DNA of 64,000 nucleotides from Halomarina litorea (GTDB taxonomy: Archaea; Halobacteriota; Halobacteria; Halobacteriales; Haloarculaceae). Of the stretch, positions 56,976 to 64,000 are shown in pieces. The notes under the pieces are model-generated. The model was not told the DNA's origin. It ran no database searches and saw nothing but the letters and a program-made list of their open reading frames with translations. A program made the translations under genes and the position numbers. Each line of letters begins with the position of its first letter. Positions within the stretch are counted from its first letter, which is position 1. The stretch lies in contig NZ_CP100448.1 in the NCBI RefSeq assembly GCF_024227715.1, positions 992,001 to 1,056,000 on the forward strand. Direction: 5' to 3'.

Positions 56976-57764
56976 ATGGCCGACTACGAGAACCTCAGGC
57001 TGGACCAGGACGGCGGCGTCGCGCACGTCACTATCGACAGCACGAGCAACTTCAACTCGCTCAACTCGACGATGGGCGAGGAACTCGTCCACGTCGCGAC
57101 CGAACTGAACGAGGACGACTCGGTGCGCTGTATCACGCTCACCGGCACCGACGGCGTCTTCTGTGCCGGCGCGGACCTCGCCAGTCTGGACGGCGACGAA
57201 CGCGACGCGCCCGAACTGCGCCGTCTCGCCTCCAGCCTGCACGACGCTATCCTCCAGTTGCACCAGGCGGAGACGCCCCTCGTCGTGGGCGTCAACGGCG
57301 TCGCCGCCGGCGCGGGCTTCAGCATGGCGCTGGCGGGCGACGTGGTCGTGATGAGCGACGAGGCGCGACTGGAGTACGCCTACGGGCGCATCGGCCTGAC
57401 CGGCGACGGCGGGTCGACGTTCTGGCTCCCCCGCCTCGTGGGACTCCGCCGCGCGAAGGAGATCGCCCTCCTCGACGAACCCATCGACGCCGACTACGCC
57501 GTCTCGCTCGGCCTCGTCACCGAGAGCGTCCCCGCCGGCGAGTTCGAGGAGCGCTTCCACGACGTGGCCGACCGACTCGCACAGGGGCCGACGAGCGCAC
57601 TCGGCGCGACCAAGCGCCTCATGACCGAGAGCTTCGAGCGCTCGCTCGCCGACCAGATGGCCGCCGAGACGGACGTCATCGCGGGCGCGACGTACAGCGA
57701 GGACTACGAACGCGGCTACGAGGCGTTCTTCGAGAAGGGCGACCCGGAGTTCACCGGGAAGTAA
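56976..57764 (+). CDS. enoyl-CoA hydratase/isomerase family protein
   Basis: A 262-residue crotonase. VFCAGADLASLDG is the first oxyanion-hole strand, and GVAAGAGFSMALAGDVV the second. The catalytic glutamates are shifted: position one (usually Glu after CELA) is Ser/Met and position two is D in GLTGDGGSTFWLPRLVG, the pattern of PaaG-type isomerases and hydratases. So it can be a ring-1,2-epoxyphenylacetyl-CoA isomerase-like or a generic enoyl-CoA isomerase. A TATA-like TGTTTTATC lies 28 bases upstream. Part of acyl-CoA catabolism with the genes downstream. Confidence 0.85.
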   Translation: MADYENLRLDQDGGVAHVTIDSTSNFNSLNSTMGEELVHVATELNEDDSVRCITLTGTDGVFCAGADLASLDGDERDAPELRRLASSLHDAILQLHQAETPLVVGVNGVAAGAGFSMALAGDVVVMSDEARLEYAYGRIGLTGDGGSTFWLPRLVGLRRAKEIALLDEPIDADYAVSLGLVTESVPAGEFEERFHDVADRLAQGPTSALGATKRLMTESFERSLADQMAAETDVIAGATYSEDYERGYEAFFEKGDPEFTGK

Positions 57765-57775
57765 GGGGGCCGAAG

Positions 57776-58639
57776 TCAGTCCAGCGCTGGTTCGAGTCGC
57801 TCGACGTACTCGGCGTTCCCGACGAACACCGGCGTTCGCTCGTGGAGTTCTGCGGGTTCTCGCTCCGTGAGCGACCCCGACCCGTCCGAGGATGCGCCAC
57901 CCGCGGCCTCCACGATGGCCGCGATGGGGATGCCCTCGAACTGCAGGCGGAGTTTCCCCTCCGGGCGGTCCCGGAGGCCGGGGTAGCCGAAGATACCCCC
58001 GTAGGTGAGCACCTGGTTGACGTCACCGATCATCGCGCCGCCGTAGCGCAACTTCAGTTCCTGTTCGACCGACTCGACGTAGCCGGCGAACTCGTCGGTC
58101 CACTCGGGGACACGCCCGCCGAACCCGTAGACCGTGGGGTCGTCGGGCAGGGTCAGGTCGCTGTCCCCGACGTGACGCTCGCCGTCGTCGACGACCGACT
58201 CCTCGACCTGCCCGTCGCGGGCGACCATCATCGTCGTCAGGGGGCCGTAGAGGACGTACCCGGCGGCGACGAGCGACTCGCCCCCCGCGGGGAGCGGTTC
58301 GTCGAAGACGCCGACGATGGTTCCCATCGCGTTGTTCGACTTGACGTTCGAGGAGCCGTCGAGGGGGTCCAGCGCGAGGTGGTACTCCCCCTCTCCGCCC
58401 TCGATGACGTCCTCTCGCTCCTCGCTGGCGTAGCTCCCGACGCCGTCGATGGCGAGCAGTCGCTCCTCGAACAACTCGTCGGCGTACACGTCGGCCGCCA
58501 GCTGCTGTTCGCCGGAGGGGTTCTCCTCGCTCTCGTACTGGCGACGGCCGACGAGGCTCTCGCGTATCTCGGGAGCGGTGCGGGCGACCGTCTCGAATAT
58601 CTCGTCGACGGCGTCCGCGGAGTCCGAGCGTCCGCTCAT
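57776..58639 (-). CDS. fbp: fructose-1,6-bisphosphatase, class I
   Basis: A 287-residue FBPase with the metal-binding LALDPLDGSSNVKSN motif, the GGEGEYHLA strand before it, GYVLYGPLTTMM, and KLRYGGAMIGDVNQVLTYGGIFGYPG from the substrate site. It removes the C1 phosphate of fructose 1,6-bisphosphate in gluconeogenesis. It overlaps the aldolase gene by four bases (TCAT at 58636-58639), with aldolase first, so fba and fbp form one gluconeogenic operon. Length and motifs are normal. Confidence 0.93.
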   Translation of the reverse strand: MSGRSDSADAVDEIFETVARTAPEIRESLVGRRQYESEENPSGEQQLAADVYADELFEERLLAIDGVGSYASEEREDVIEGGEGEYHLALDPLDGSSNVKSNNAMGTIVGVFDEPLPAGGESLVAAGYVLYGPLTTMMVARDGQVEESVVDDGERHVGDSDLTLPDDPTVYGFGGRVPEWTDEFAGYVESVEQELKLRYGGAMIGDVNQVLTYGGIFGYPGLRDRPEGKLRLQFEGIPIAAIVEAAGGASSDGSGSLTEREPAELHERTPVFVGNAEYVERLEPALD

Positions 58640-59421
58640 TCGAGGGCGCTGTCGACGGACGCGCCCTCGAAGATGACCCGTTCGAGCGCGTCGAGGATGC
58701 CCTCGGGGTTCTCGCGCTGCCAGACGTTGCGGCCCACGGCGAGACCCTTCGCCCCGGCGTCCATCGTGGCCTTGACCGACTCGAGGAAGTCGCGGTCGGA
58801 GGTCTTCGACCCGCCGGACATGACCACCTTCGTCTTACCGGCCATGCGGACGGCGTGTTCCATCGCCTCCTTGCTGCCGGGGTACTTCACCTTCGCCACG
58901 TCCGCGCCGAGTTCGAGGGCGAGGCGGGCGGCGTAGGCGATGGTCTCCTCGCTGGTGTCGTTCTTGAGGCCCTGCCCGCGCGGGTAGGACCACATGACGG
59001 TGGGGAGTTCGTACTCGCGGGCCGTCTCGTGGGCCTGCCGGAACTCCTCGACCATCTCGATCTCGTTGTTCGACCCGCCGTAGACGGTGAAGCCGACGGA
59101 GGAGGCGCCGACGTCGTAGGCGTACTCGACCGAGCAGTTGACCGCCGAGTCGGGTTCGCCCATCCAGAGGTTGGACGTGCCGTTGAGCTTCATCAGCAGG
59201 TCGACGTCGTCCTCGTAGGAGGGGTAGTACGCCTCCGCGATGCCCTTCTGGACCGCGATGGAGGTGACGGCGGAGTGGGTCGCCGCCTCGAACGTCCGCT
59301 CGGGGTCGGCGCTCTCGGGCAGGCCCGTGAAGTCGGCGGGGCCGTGTTCCAGCCCGTGGTCGTACGCGAGGATGAGCACCTTCCCGTCCCGCGTGAGCGG
59401 GGAGTCGTCGATGTCGAGCAT
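58636..59421 (-). CDS. fructose-bisphosphate aldolase, class I (DhnA type)
   Basis: A 261-residue archaeal class I aldolase that joins dihydroxyacetone phosphate and glyceraldehyde phosphate. ILAYDHGLEHGP, the Schiff-base lysine in VAKVKYPGSKEA, VVMSGGSKTSD and the phosphate-binding GAKGLAVGRNVWQ are all visible. Its best start is the ATG at 59421, with the strong TATA GTATAATATT (59445-59454) 24-33 bases upstream. It is upstream of and overlaps fbp. The related ADH synthase at 8284-9078 differs in its substrate residues. The divergent region carries a palindrome that might regulate glycolysis/gluconeogenesis. Confidence 0.9.
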   Translation of the reverse strand: MLDIDDSPLTRDGKVLILAYDHGLEHGPADFTGLPESADPERTFEAATHSAVTSIAVQKGIAEAYYPSYEDDVDLLMKLNGTSNLWMGEPDSAVNCSVEYAYDVGASSVGFTVYGGSNNEIEMVEEFRQAHETAREYELPTVMWSYPRGQGLKNDTSEETIAYAARLALELGADVAKVKYPGSKEAMEHAVRMAGKTKVVMSGGSKTSDRDFLESVKATMDAGAKGLAVGRNVWQRENPEGILDALERVIFEGASVDSALE

Positions 59422-59444
59422 ACGCGTGGGTGTTCGGTAACTGG

Positions 59445-59503
59445 GTATAATATTGTTCTTGCATCGATGCTCGTATCGTTTCGGACAGATTGATATCTCC
59501 GAA
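59445..59503 (-). promoter_or_regulatory. fba-fbp promoter and inverted repeats
   Basis: AATATTATAC (59445-59454, minus) is the TATA. GCATCGATGC (59461-59470) is a perfect palindrome just upstream, and TTCGGA / TCCGAA arms (about 59480-59503) follow. The TrmB site known from Halobacterium (TACT, 7-8 bases, GAGTA) is not seen. Confidence 0.5.
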
Positions 59504-59564
59504 CGGCGACGGACCCGAACAGAGCAATGACACGGGGTTGGCGACATCGGGGGTGGGGGCGGCC

Positions 59565-60206
59565 GTGACCTACGAGGCGGTCCTGCTGGACAACGACGGC
59601 GTGCTGACGGAACTGCCCGGACGCGAGGCGCTGCGCCGGGCCGCGGAGCGGACGTTCAGCGCGTTCGACCTGCGCCGCCCGACGCGCGAGGAGGTCCACG
59701 CCCTCGTCGCGGGCAACGTCGAGCGCATCCGACAGCTCTGTCGCGAGGGGCGCGTCGACCCGGGCGCGTTCTGTCTGGAGGCGGCGAGCCAGGCCGTCCG
59801 CGAGCAGAAACGCGAGTTCCGCGAAGGCGTCCGAACCCTGTACGACGACGTGAGCGTCCTCTGGTCGCTCGACCGCTCGCTCGGCCTCGTGAGCAACAAC
59901 CAGCACGAGGCGGTCACCTTCGTCGTCGAGCACTTCGGACTGGAAGAGCGCTTCGACGCGGTGTACGGCTGTCCGTTCACGCCCGAGGGGCTCCGTCGGA
60001 TGAAACCCGACCCCTACTACCTCGACCGGGCAATTGCCGACCTCGGCACGCGGGACGCGGTGTACGTCGGCGACAGCGCCGTCGACGTGGAGGCCGCCGA
60101 CCGCGCGGGTATCGACTCCGTCCTCATCGCGCGGGGCGCGGACGCCCCCGAGTGTACGCCCACCCACCGCATCGAGAGCCTCGGCGAACTCCCGGCGCTG
60201 GTCTGA
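59565..60206 (+). CDS. HAD-superfamily hydrolase
   Basis: A 213-residue phosphatase-type protein. Motif I is VLLDNDGVLT, motif II LGLVSNNQHE, motif III K in RMKPDPYYLD and motif IV VYVGDSAVDVEAADRAG. The cap domain (about residues 20-95) is helical, as in phosphoglycolate phosphatase-like HADs. The start GTG at 59565 puts motif I near residue 6. An upstream in-frame start would add 25 residues across the fba promoter, so is less likely. Substrate unknown. Confidence 0.8.
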   Translation: MTYEAVLLDNDGVLTELPGREALRRAAERTFSAFDLRRPTREEVHALVAGNVERIRQLCREGRVDPGAFCLEAASQAVREQKREFREGVRTLYDDVSVLWSLDRSLGLVSNNQHEAVTFVVEHFGLEERFDAVYGCPFTPEGLRRMKPDPYYLDRAIADLGTRDAVYVGDSAVDVEAADRAGIDSVLIARGADAPECTPTHRIESLGELPALV

Positions 60207-60263
60207 GGAGCGGTACGCGAACCGAGCGGCACGCTTTACTCCCCCCGAGGGACACGGACGGGT

Positions 60264-61124
60264 ATGCGTGGATTCGACTCCATCGACCGTATCGGCGTCG
60301 TCGGCGCGGGCACCATGGGCGGCGGTATCGCGCAGGTGGCGGCGACGAACGGCTACGACGTCGTCGTGCGCGACATCGAACAGGAGTTCCTCGACGAGGG
60401 CTTCTCGGCCATCGAGGACAGTCTCTCGCGGTTCGTCCGCAAGGAGTCGTTGACGCAGGACGAAGCCGACGAGGCGATGGACCGCATCGAGGGCACCACC
60501 GACCTCGCGGACCTCGCGGACTGCGACCTCGTCGTGGAGGCCGCACTCGAGAACATGGAGGTCAAACAGGACATCTTCGCGGACCTCGACGAGGTCTGTC
60601 CCGACGACGTCGTCCTCGCGACGAACACCTCGACGCTCTCCATCACGACCATCGCGAGCGTCACCGACCGCCCCGAACAGGTCGTTGGCCTGCACTTCAT
60701 GAACCCCGTCCCGGTCATGACGGGCGTCGAAGTCGTCGTCGGCGAGAAGACCGACCCCGACGTGGTCGAACTGGCCCACCAGTTCTCGGAGGCGCTGGGA
60801 AAGGAGACGTGGGAGTCCGACGACAAGCCCGGCTTCGTCACCAACCGCATCCTCATGCCGTGGATCAACGAGGGCATCCGCGCGTTCGACGAGGGCGTCG
60901 CCTCGAAGGAGGACATCGACCGCGGGATGACCCTCGGGACGAACGTCCCGATGGGACCGTTGACGCTCGCCGACCACATCGGCCTCGACATCTGTCTGGA
61001 CGCCAGTCGGACCCTCTTCGAGGAACTGGGCGACCGCTACAAGCCGGCCTACCTCCTCAAGCGGAAGGTCGACGCCGGTGACCTCGGCAAGAAGACCGGT
61101 CGCGGGTTCTACGACTACGAGTAG
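60264..61124 (+). CDS. 3-hydroxyacyl-CoA dehydrogenase
   Basis: A 286-residue NAD-dependent dehydrogenase (FadB-like or Hbd). The dinucleotide motif [18 protein letters not shown] is at the N terminus. [16 protein letters not shown] and [16 protein letters not shown] carry the catalytic region (His/Glu pair, with HFMNPVP). The C-terminal domain has [16 protein letters not shown]. Length and motifs fit single-domain 3-hydroxybutyryl-CoA dehydrogenases. A CTTTAC element is about 28 bases before the ATG. It belongs to the acyl-CoA catabolic genes in this part of the window. Confidence 0.92.
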   Translation: MRGFDSIDRIGVVGAGTMGGGIAQVAATNGYDVVVRDIEQEFLDEGFSAIEDSLSRFVRKESLTQDEADEAMDRIEGTTDLADLADCDLVVEAALENMEVKQDIFADLDEVCPDDVVLATNTSTLSITTIASVTDRPEQVVGLHFMNPVPVMTGVEVVVGEKTDPDVVELAHQFSEALGKETWESDDKPGFVTNRILMPWINEGIRAFDEGVASKEDIDRGMTLGTNVPMGPLTLADHIGLDICLDASRTLFEELGDRYKPAYLLKRKVDAGDLGKKTGRGFYDYE

Positions 61125-61170
61125 GCGATCACTCGAAAGTATTATCAATCTATAAGTCACGAGCATAGAC

Positions 61171-61686
61171 GTGTTTCCAGAATTTCACGTACGTCGGTAC
61201 CGGCCGACCGACGCCGGGGCGGTGTGGGCCGTCCACGAGGCGGCGGTCCGCGACGCCCTCCCGGCGTTCGACCCGGTGGCCGACGCCGACCTGCACCACG
61301 TCGAAGAGACGTACTTCCCCGAGGGGGAGTTCCTCGTCGGCGAGGTGCCCGCGGGCCTGTGGACCGCGAGGGGGCCGAGTCCGAGCGACCAGCAGGGGAG
61401 CACCCGCATCGTCGCCACGGGGGGCGTCCTCCCCGTCGGGGGGTGGACTGCCGAACTCACCGGCCTGCGGGTCGACCCGTCGTACCAGTGCCGGGGGTTC
61501 GGCCGTCGCCTGACCGAGGCGCTCGAACGGGCCGCCCGCCGGCGCGGGTTCCGGCGCGTCGTCATCGACACGAGCGAACCGCTCGCCGCCCGTCGGCTGT
61601 GCGAGTCGCTGGACTACGAGGAGTACCGGCAGGGGCCCCTCCGGCCGGGTGCCGCGCCGGTCCGCTGCTACACCAAGGCGCTCTGA
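61171..61686 (+). CDS. GNAT N-acetyltransferase
   Basis: A 171-residue GNAT with FHVRRYRPTDAGAVWAVHE as an opening motif and the acetyl-CoA loop LRVDPSYQCRGFGRRLTEAL. The end (CYTKAL) is common in this family. It starts with a GTG at 61171, and a strong TATA-like ATCTATAAGTC (61148-61158) lies about 20 bases upstream, supporting a leaderless GTG. Acceptor unknown. Confidence 0.8.
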   Translation: MFPEFHVRRYRPTDAGAVWAVHEAAVRDALPAFDPVADADLHHVEETYFPEGEFLVGEVPAGLWTARGPSPSDQQGSTRIVATGGVLPVGGWTAELTGLRVDPSYQCRGFGRRLTEALERAARRRGFRRVVIDTSEPLAARRLCESLDYEEYRQGPLRPGAAPVRCYTKAL

Positions 61687-61747
61687 GTCGCGGGCGGGGG
61701 CACCTGCGGGCTGCGACCTTTTGTCCTCGGGGACCAGACCGGACTGT

Positions 61748-61951
61748 ATGGGACTCTCAGAGATCCTCTCGTCGAAGAACACGCGGACGCTGAGCGCGCT
61801 GTCGACGCTCGTGCAGGCCGGTCTCGCGCTGTACCGGGGGAACACGAAGGTCGCGGCACTCCTCGTCGGCGCGGCGGTGCTCTCCTACCGGACGTCGTGG
61901 GTCGGGATGGTCGCGCAGGTGGCCATCCAGCTCTACCAGCGGATGCGGTGA
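61748..61951 (+). CDS. small hydrophobic protein, unknown function
   Basis: A 67-residue protein with an amphipathic N terminus (MGLSEILSSKNTRTLSALST) and one or two hydrophobic segments (AALLVGAAVLSYRT, MVAQVAIQLYQ). A CCTTTTGTC promoter-like element about 30 bases before the ATG at 61748 supports expression. I recognise no family. Too small for transport. Confidence 0.55.
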   Translation: MGLSEILSSKNTRTLSALSTLVQAGLALYRGNTKVAALLVGAAVLSYRTSWVGMVAQVAIQLYQRMR

Positions 61952-62182
61952 ACCAGCAAACAGTCACACCCTTTTCGGTGTCTCTGGCGGGTTCACGTGA
62001 TTCGAACGAGAAATACCTCGACGAGGAGGAGGAAAGCGGGAGCAGAATCGACCCGGCGAGTCGGGAGAGAATATCGATGCCACAGATCGGTTTGTGCCAT
62101 CATGGGACACGATTCGGCGTAGGGAGGATAAGCCTCGGGGCGCGGTGATAACAGTCAAGTCCGCACCGCCCCGACGCCGGGT

Positions 62183-63325
62183 ATGGACTTCAGCCTCTCG
62201 CCAGAACAGAAACAGATCGAGGACATGGTGTCCGACTTCGTCGACGAGGAGGTCGTTCCGGTCGCGGCCGACATCGACGAGAACGACGAGTTCCCCGCGG
62301 ACCTCGTCGGCGAGATGGCCGACCTCGGCCTCATGGGGATGCCGTTCCCCGAGGAGTACGGCGGCGCGGGTCTGGACTACCACTCCTACGCCATCGGCCT
62401 CTCCGAGATCGCCCGGGGGTCGGGCGGTCTGGGCACCATCGTCGCCGCCCACATCTCGCTGGCGGGCAACATGGTCTACGAGTTCGGGGACGAAGCGCAG
62501 AAACAGGAGTACCTCACACCCCTCGCGGAGGGGTCCGACATCGGGGCGTTCGCGCTCTCGGAACCGCAGGCCGGCAGCGACGTGCCCGCGATGGGCACCA
62601 CCGCCGAGAAGGAGGGAGACGAGTACGTCATCAACGGGAACAAGCTCTGGATCTCTAACGGGAGCGTCGCGGACACCGTCACGCTGTTCGCCAAGACGGA
62701 CCCCGACGCGGGCAACAAGGGCATCTCCTCCTTCATCGTCCGCCCCGAGGAGGACGACGGCTTCTTCGTGGAGGGGACGGAGCACAAGATGGGCGACAAG
62801 GGCTGTCCGACCGCCGAACTCCGCTTCGACGACCTGCGCATCCCCGAAGAGCGCCGGCTGGGCGAGGAGGGCCGCGGGTTCGTCCACGCCCTGAAGACGC
62901 TCAACGGCGGGCGCATCACCATCGCCGCCCGCGGCGTCGGCATCGCGCAGGCCGCCCTCGACGAGGCCCTGCGCTACAGCCAGGACAGAGAGCAGTTCGG
63001 CCAGCCCATCAGCGAGTTTCAGGCCATCCAGCACAAACTCGCCGACATGGACACGAAACTGCAGGCCGCCCGCCTGCTCATGCACCAGGCCGCCGACAGG
63101 AAGATTCGCGGCGAGAACTTCGTCAAGGAGGCCGCACAGGCGAAGCTCTACGCCTCCGAGATATCCCGCGAGGTCGCAAACGAGGGCATCCAGATCCACG
63201 GCGGCTACGGCTACACGAAGGACTTCCCCGCAGAACGGTTCTACCGCGACGCGAAGCTCAACGAGATTTACGAGGGGACCAGCGAGGTCCTGCGCAACAC
63301 TATCGCCGCCCAGTTGCTGAACTGA
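62183..63325 (+). CDS. acyl-CoA dehydrogenase
   Basis: A 380-residue FAD enzyme that introduces the first double bond into acyl-CoAs. MDFSLSPEQKQIEDMVSDFV, FALSEPQAGSDVPAM, GNKLWISNGSVAD, then the C-terminal RDREQFGQPISEFQAIQHKL-like QDREQFGQPISEFQ, IHGGYGYTKDFPAERFYRDA and the final YEGTSEVLRNTIA (with the catalytic glutamate, E in IYEGTSE) are all standard. The start ATG at 62183 is clear. The upstream 230 bases (61952-62182) contain no gene but have a TATA-like GGATAAGCC. Completes the beta-oxidation set here. Confidence 0.95.
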   Translation: MDFSLSPEQKQIEDMVSDFVDEEVVPVAADIDENDEFPADLVGEMADLGLMGMPFPEEYGGAGLDYHSYAIGLSEIARGSGGLGTIVAAHISLAGNMVYEFGDEAQKQEYLTPLAEGSDIGAFALSEPQAGSDVPAMGTTAEKEGDEYVINGNKLWISNGSVADTVTLFAKTDPDAGNKGISSFIVRPEEDDGFFVEGTEHKMGDKGCPTAELRFDDLRIPEERRLGEEGRGFVHALKTLNGGRITIAARGVGIAQAALDEALRYSQDREQFGQPISEFQAIQHKLADMDTKLQAARLLMHQAADRKIRGENFVKEAAQAKLYASEISREVANEGIQIHGGYGYTKDFPAERFYRDAKLNEIYEGTSEVLRNTIAAQLLN

Positions 63326-63329
63326 GCGG

Positions 63330-63449
63330 GTGAGCCTCCTCGACGCCTCCCTCCAGTACAAGGTCGGTCTGCTCACCGCGACGGCCCTCGCCGTCGTCGG
63401 GGGACTGCCCGTCGCACTCGTCGCCCTGCGGGTCGCGCGCACGGGCTGA
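63330..63449 (+). CDS. 39-residue membrane microprotein
   Basis: A frame of 40 codons from GTG at 63330 encoding MSLLDASLQYKVGLLTATAL followed by a hydrophobic helix (AVVGGLPVALVALRV) and a short end. It starts 4 bases after the acyl-CoA dehydrogenase stop. Composition and position are those of a real haloarchaeal microprotein, but no family is known. Confidence 0.45.
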   Translation: MSLLDASLQYKVGLLTATALAVVGGLPVALVALRVARTG

Positions 63450-63486
63450 AACCGCGTCTGCTCCGTCTGTTTCCCGTCTCGCGCAC

Positions 63487-63801
63487 TCAGTCGTCAGCTA
63501 TCGTGTAGAGCAGGTCCGAGAGCCGTCGGTCTGTGAACCGAAGCCAGACGAGCGTGCTACACACCCCGCCGACGAGGAAGGTGACGTCGGCCACCGCCTC
63601 GACGGCCTCACGCACGAGCAACTGGGTCGCCAGCGGCGGTCCTCCCCCGGCGCGCCCGAGGCGGGCGAGCAGTGCGTCCAGCAGCAGTGCGTCGAATACG
63701 GCGACGGCTCCCGCGACCACCGCGACCACCCAGAGCAGGAGGGTGACGCCGGTTCCGCCCGCCTCCACGATGTCGTCCAGTCGTCGGAGCGTCTCTCGCA
63801 T
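63487..63801 (-). CDS. small membrane protein, unknown function
   Basis: A 104-residue protein with two hydrophobic segments (about residues 18-40 and 70-90) and charged ends, MRETLRRLDDIVEAG at the N terminus and RFTDRRLSDLLYTIADD at the C terminus. The ATG at 63801 is chosen; the longer frame adds an Arg/Cys-rich part. No recognised family. Confidence 0.6.
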   Translation of the reverse strand: MRETLRRLDDIVEAGGTGVTLLLWVVAVVAGAVAVFDALLLDALLARLGRAGGGPPLATQLLVREAVEAVADVTFLVGGVCSTLVWLRFTDRRLSDLLYTIADD

Positions 63802-63878
63802 GGGGCGTCTGGTCCCGACTCCCCACTTGAACCCTCGCCCCGTACGTTGCCGGACCGCGCACACCGGGAGCCTGAACG

Positions 63879-64000
63879 CTACTCGTCGGCGTCGGAGTCG
63901 TTCCTCCGTTCCCTGCCGTCGTCGTCGTCACTATCACCATCCCCCTTCCCCGCCTCGACGCACCCCGAGAGCCACTCGTGGTGGTCGAGTAGTCGCCGCT
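63879..64000 (-). CDS. unidentified protein, C-terminal end only
   Basis: The minus-strand frame ending at the TAG at 63879 continues over the right window edge. The visible 39 or so residues contain LLDHHEWLSGCVEAGK and then an acidic, disordered tail (GDSDDDDGRERRNDSDADE), typical of haloarchaeal C termini. No function can be suggested. Confidence 0.5.
   Translation of the reverse strand, partial: RRLLDHHEWLSGCVEAGKGDGDSDDDDGRERRNDSDADE

Noticed and set aside
61952-62182. searched for a tRNA or other RNA gene in the gap before the acyl-CoA dehydrogenase
   Set aside because: GATTCGAAC near 61999 resembles a T-loop, but no acceptor, D or anticodon arms can be folded around it.

Overview
The window is 64 kb of chromosome from a haloarchaeon (class Halobacteria). 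The evidence is high GC, very acidic proteins, frequent leaderless starts with an A/T-rich TATA element about 25 bases upstream, and lineage-specific genes: a digeranylgeranylglycerophospholipid reductase, archaeal 2-oxoacid:ferredoxin oxidoreductase, the DAHP-independent shikimate entry enzymes, an AN1-finger rhomboid protease and several Halobacteria-only unknown families. I found no rRNA, tRNA, CRISPR array, integrase or transposase. It reads as core chromosome with about 74 genes, one clear frameshifted gene (dsbB-like) and two genes cut by the window edges.

Layout. 1-5.3 kb: glycerate kinase (partial), an SDR, endonuclease V, rhomboid, an MGMT-like protein lacking the acceptor cysteine, and a lipase-like hydrolase. 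5.3-11.9 kb: aromatic amino acid block, trpC-trpB-trpA, ADH synthase, a degenerate SDR, a HAD hydrolase and archaeal 3-dehydroquinate synthase. 11.9-20.4 kb: a DsbA/DsbB-like pair (DsbB frameshifted), endonuclease III, DUF371, a COG1340 coiled-coil protein, an M20 amidohydrolase, a membrane protein, an S10 paralogue, a Nudix enzyme next to a nuclease-like DUF5787 protein, and DUF5797. 20.4-29.5 kb: lipid reductase, [2Fe-2S] ferredoxin, amidase, TrxR-like flavoprotein, monothiol glutaredoxin, two CysD-like PP-loop proteins flanking a C2H2 microprotein, then an HNH-like protein. 29.5-35.5 kb: membrane proteins, aldo/keto reductase, a second geranylgeranyl-reductase family protein, a ZIP-like protein and an MFS carrier. 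35.7-47.8 kb: korAB, a flavin reductase, nitronate monooxygenase-like, Nudix and BBE oxidoreductase genes, methylmalonyl-CoA epimerase and mutase, and a divergent Lrp/EamA pair. 47.8-64 kb: acyl-CoA synthetase, sulfatase-like protein, a reduced AMP-binding protein, MazG-like, DnaJ, a Rieske fusion, fba-fbp, and beta-oxidation enzymes.

Metabolically the genes describe a heterotroph. Acyl-CoA synthetase, acyl-CoA dehydrogenase, enoyl-CoA hydratase and 3-hydroxyacyl-CoA dehydrogenase degrade acyl-CoAs. Methylmalonyl-CoA mutase and epimerase handle propionyl-CoA. KorAB passes electrons from 2-oxoacids to ferredoxin. Fba/Fbp supply gluconeogenesis. Tryptophan is made by trpCBA, and the shikimate pathway starts from 6-deoxy-5-ketofructose phosphate and aspartate semialdehyde.

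The most unusual material is not a classical operon. First, a scattered family of near-perfect palindromes, mostly with a C-(GNA)-G triloop, is found in at least seven intergenic sites and as in-frame insertions in trpA and probably nth. It is often accompanied by a short conserved core (T-rich, GTGCAG, T-rich). Second, DUF5787 carries a PD-(D/E)XK-like motif plus four C-terminal cysteines. Third, the tandem CysD-like/C2H2/HNH neighbourhood has no CysN or sulfate-assimilation partner. Fourth, several enzymes have lost their diagnostic catalytic residues (MGMT-like, SDR, AMP-binding).
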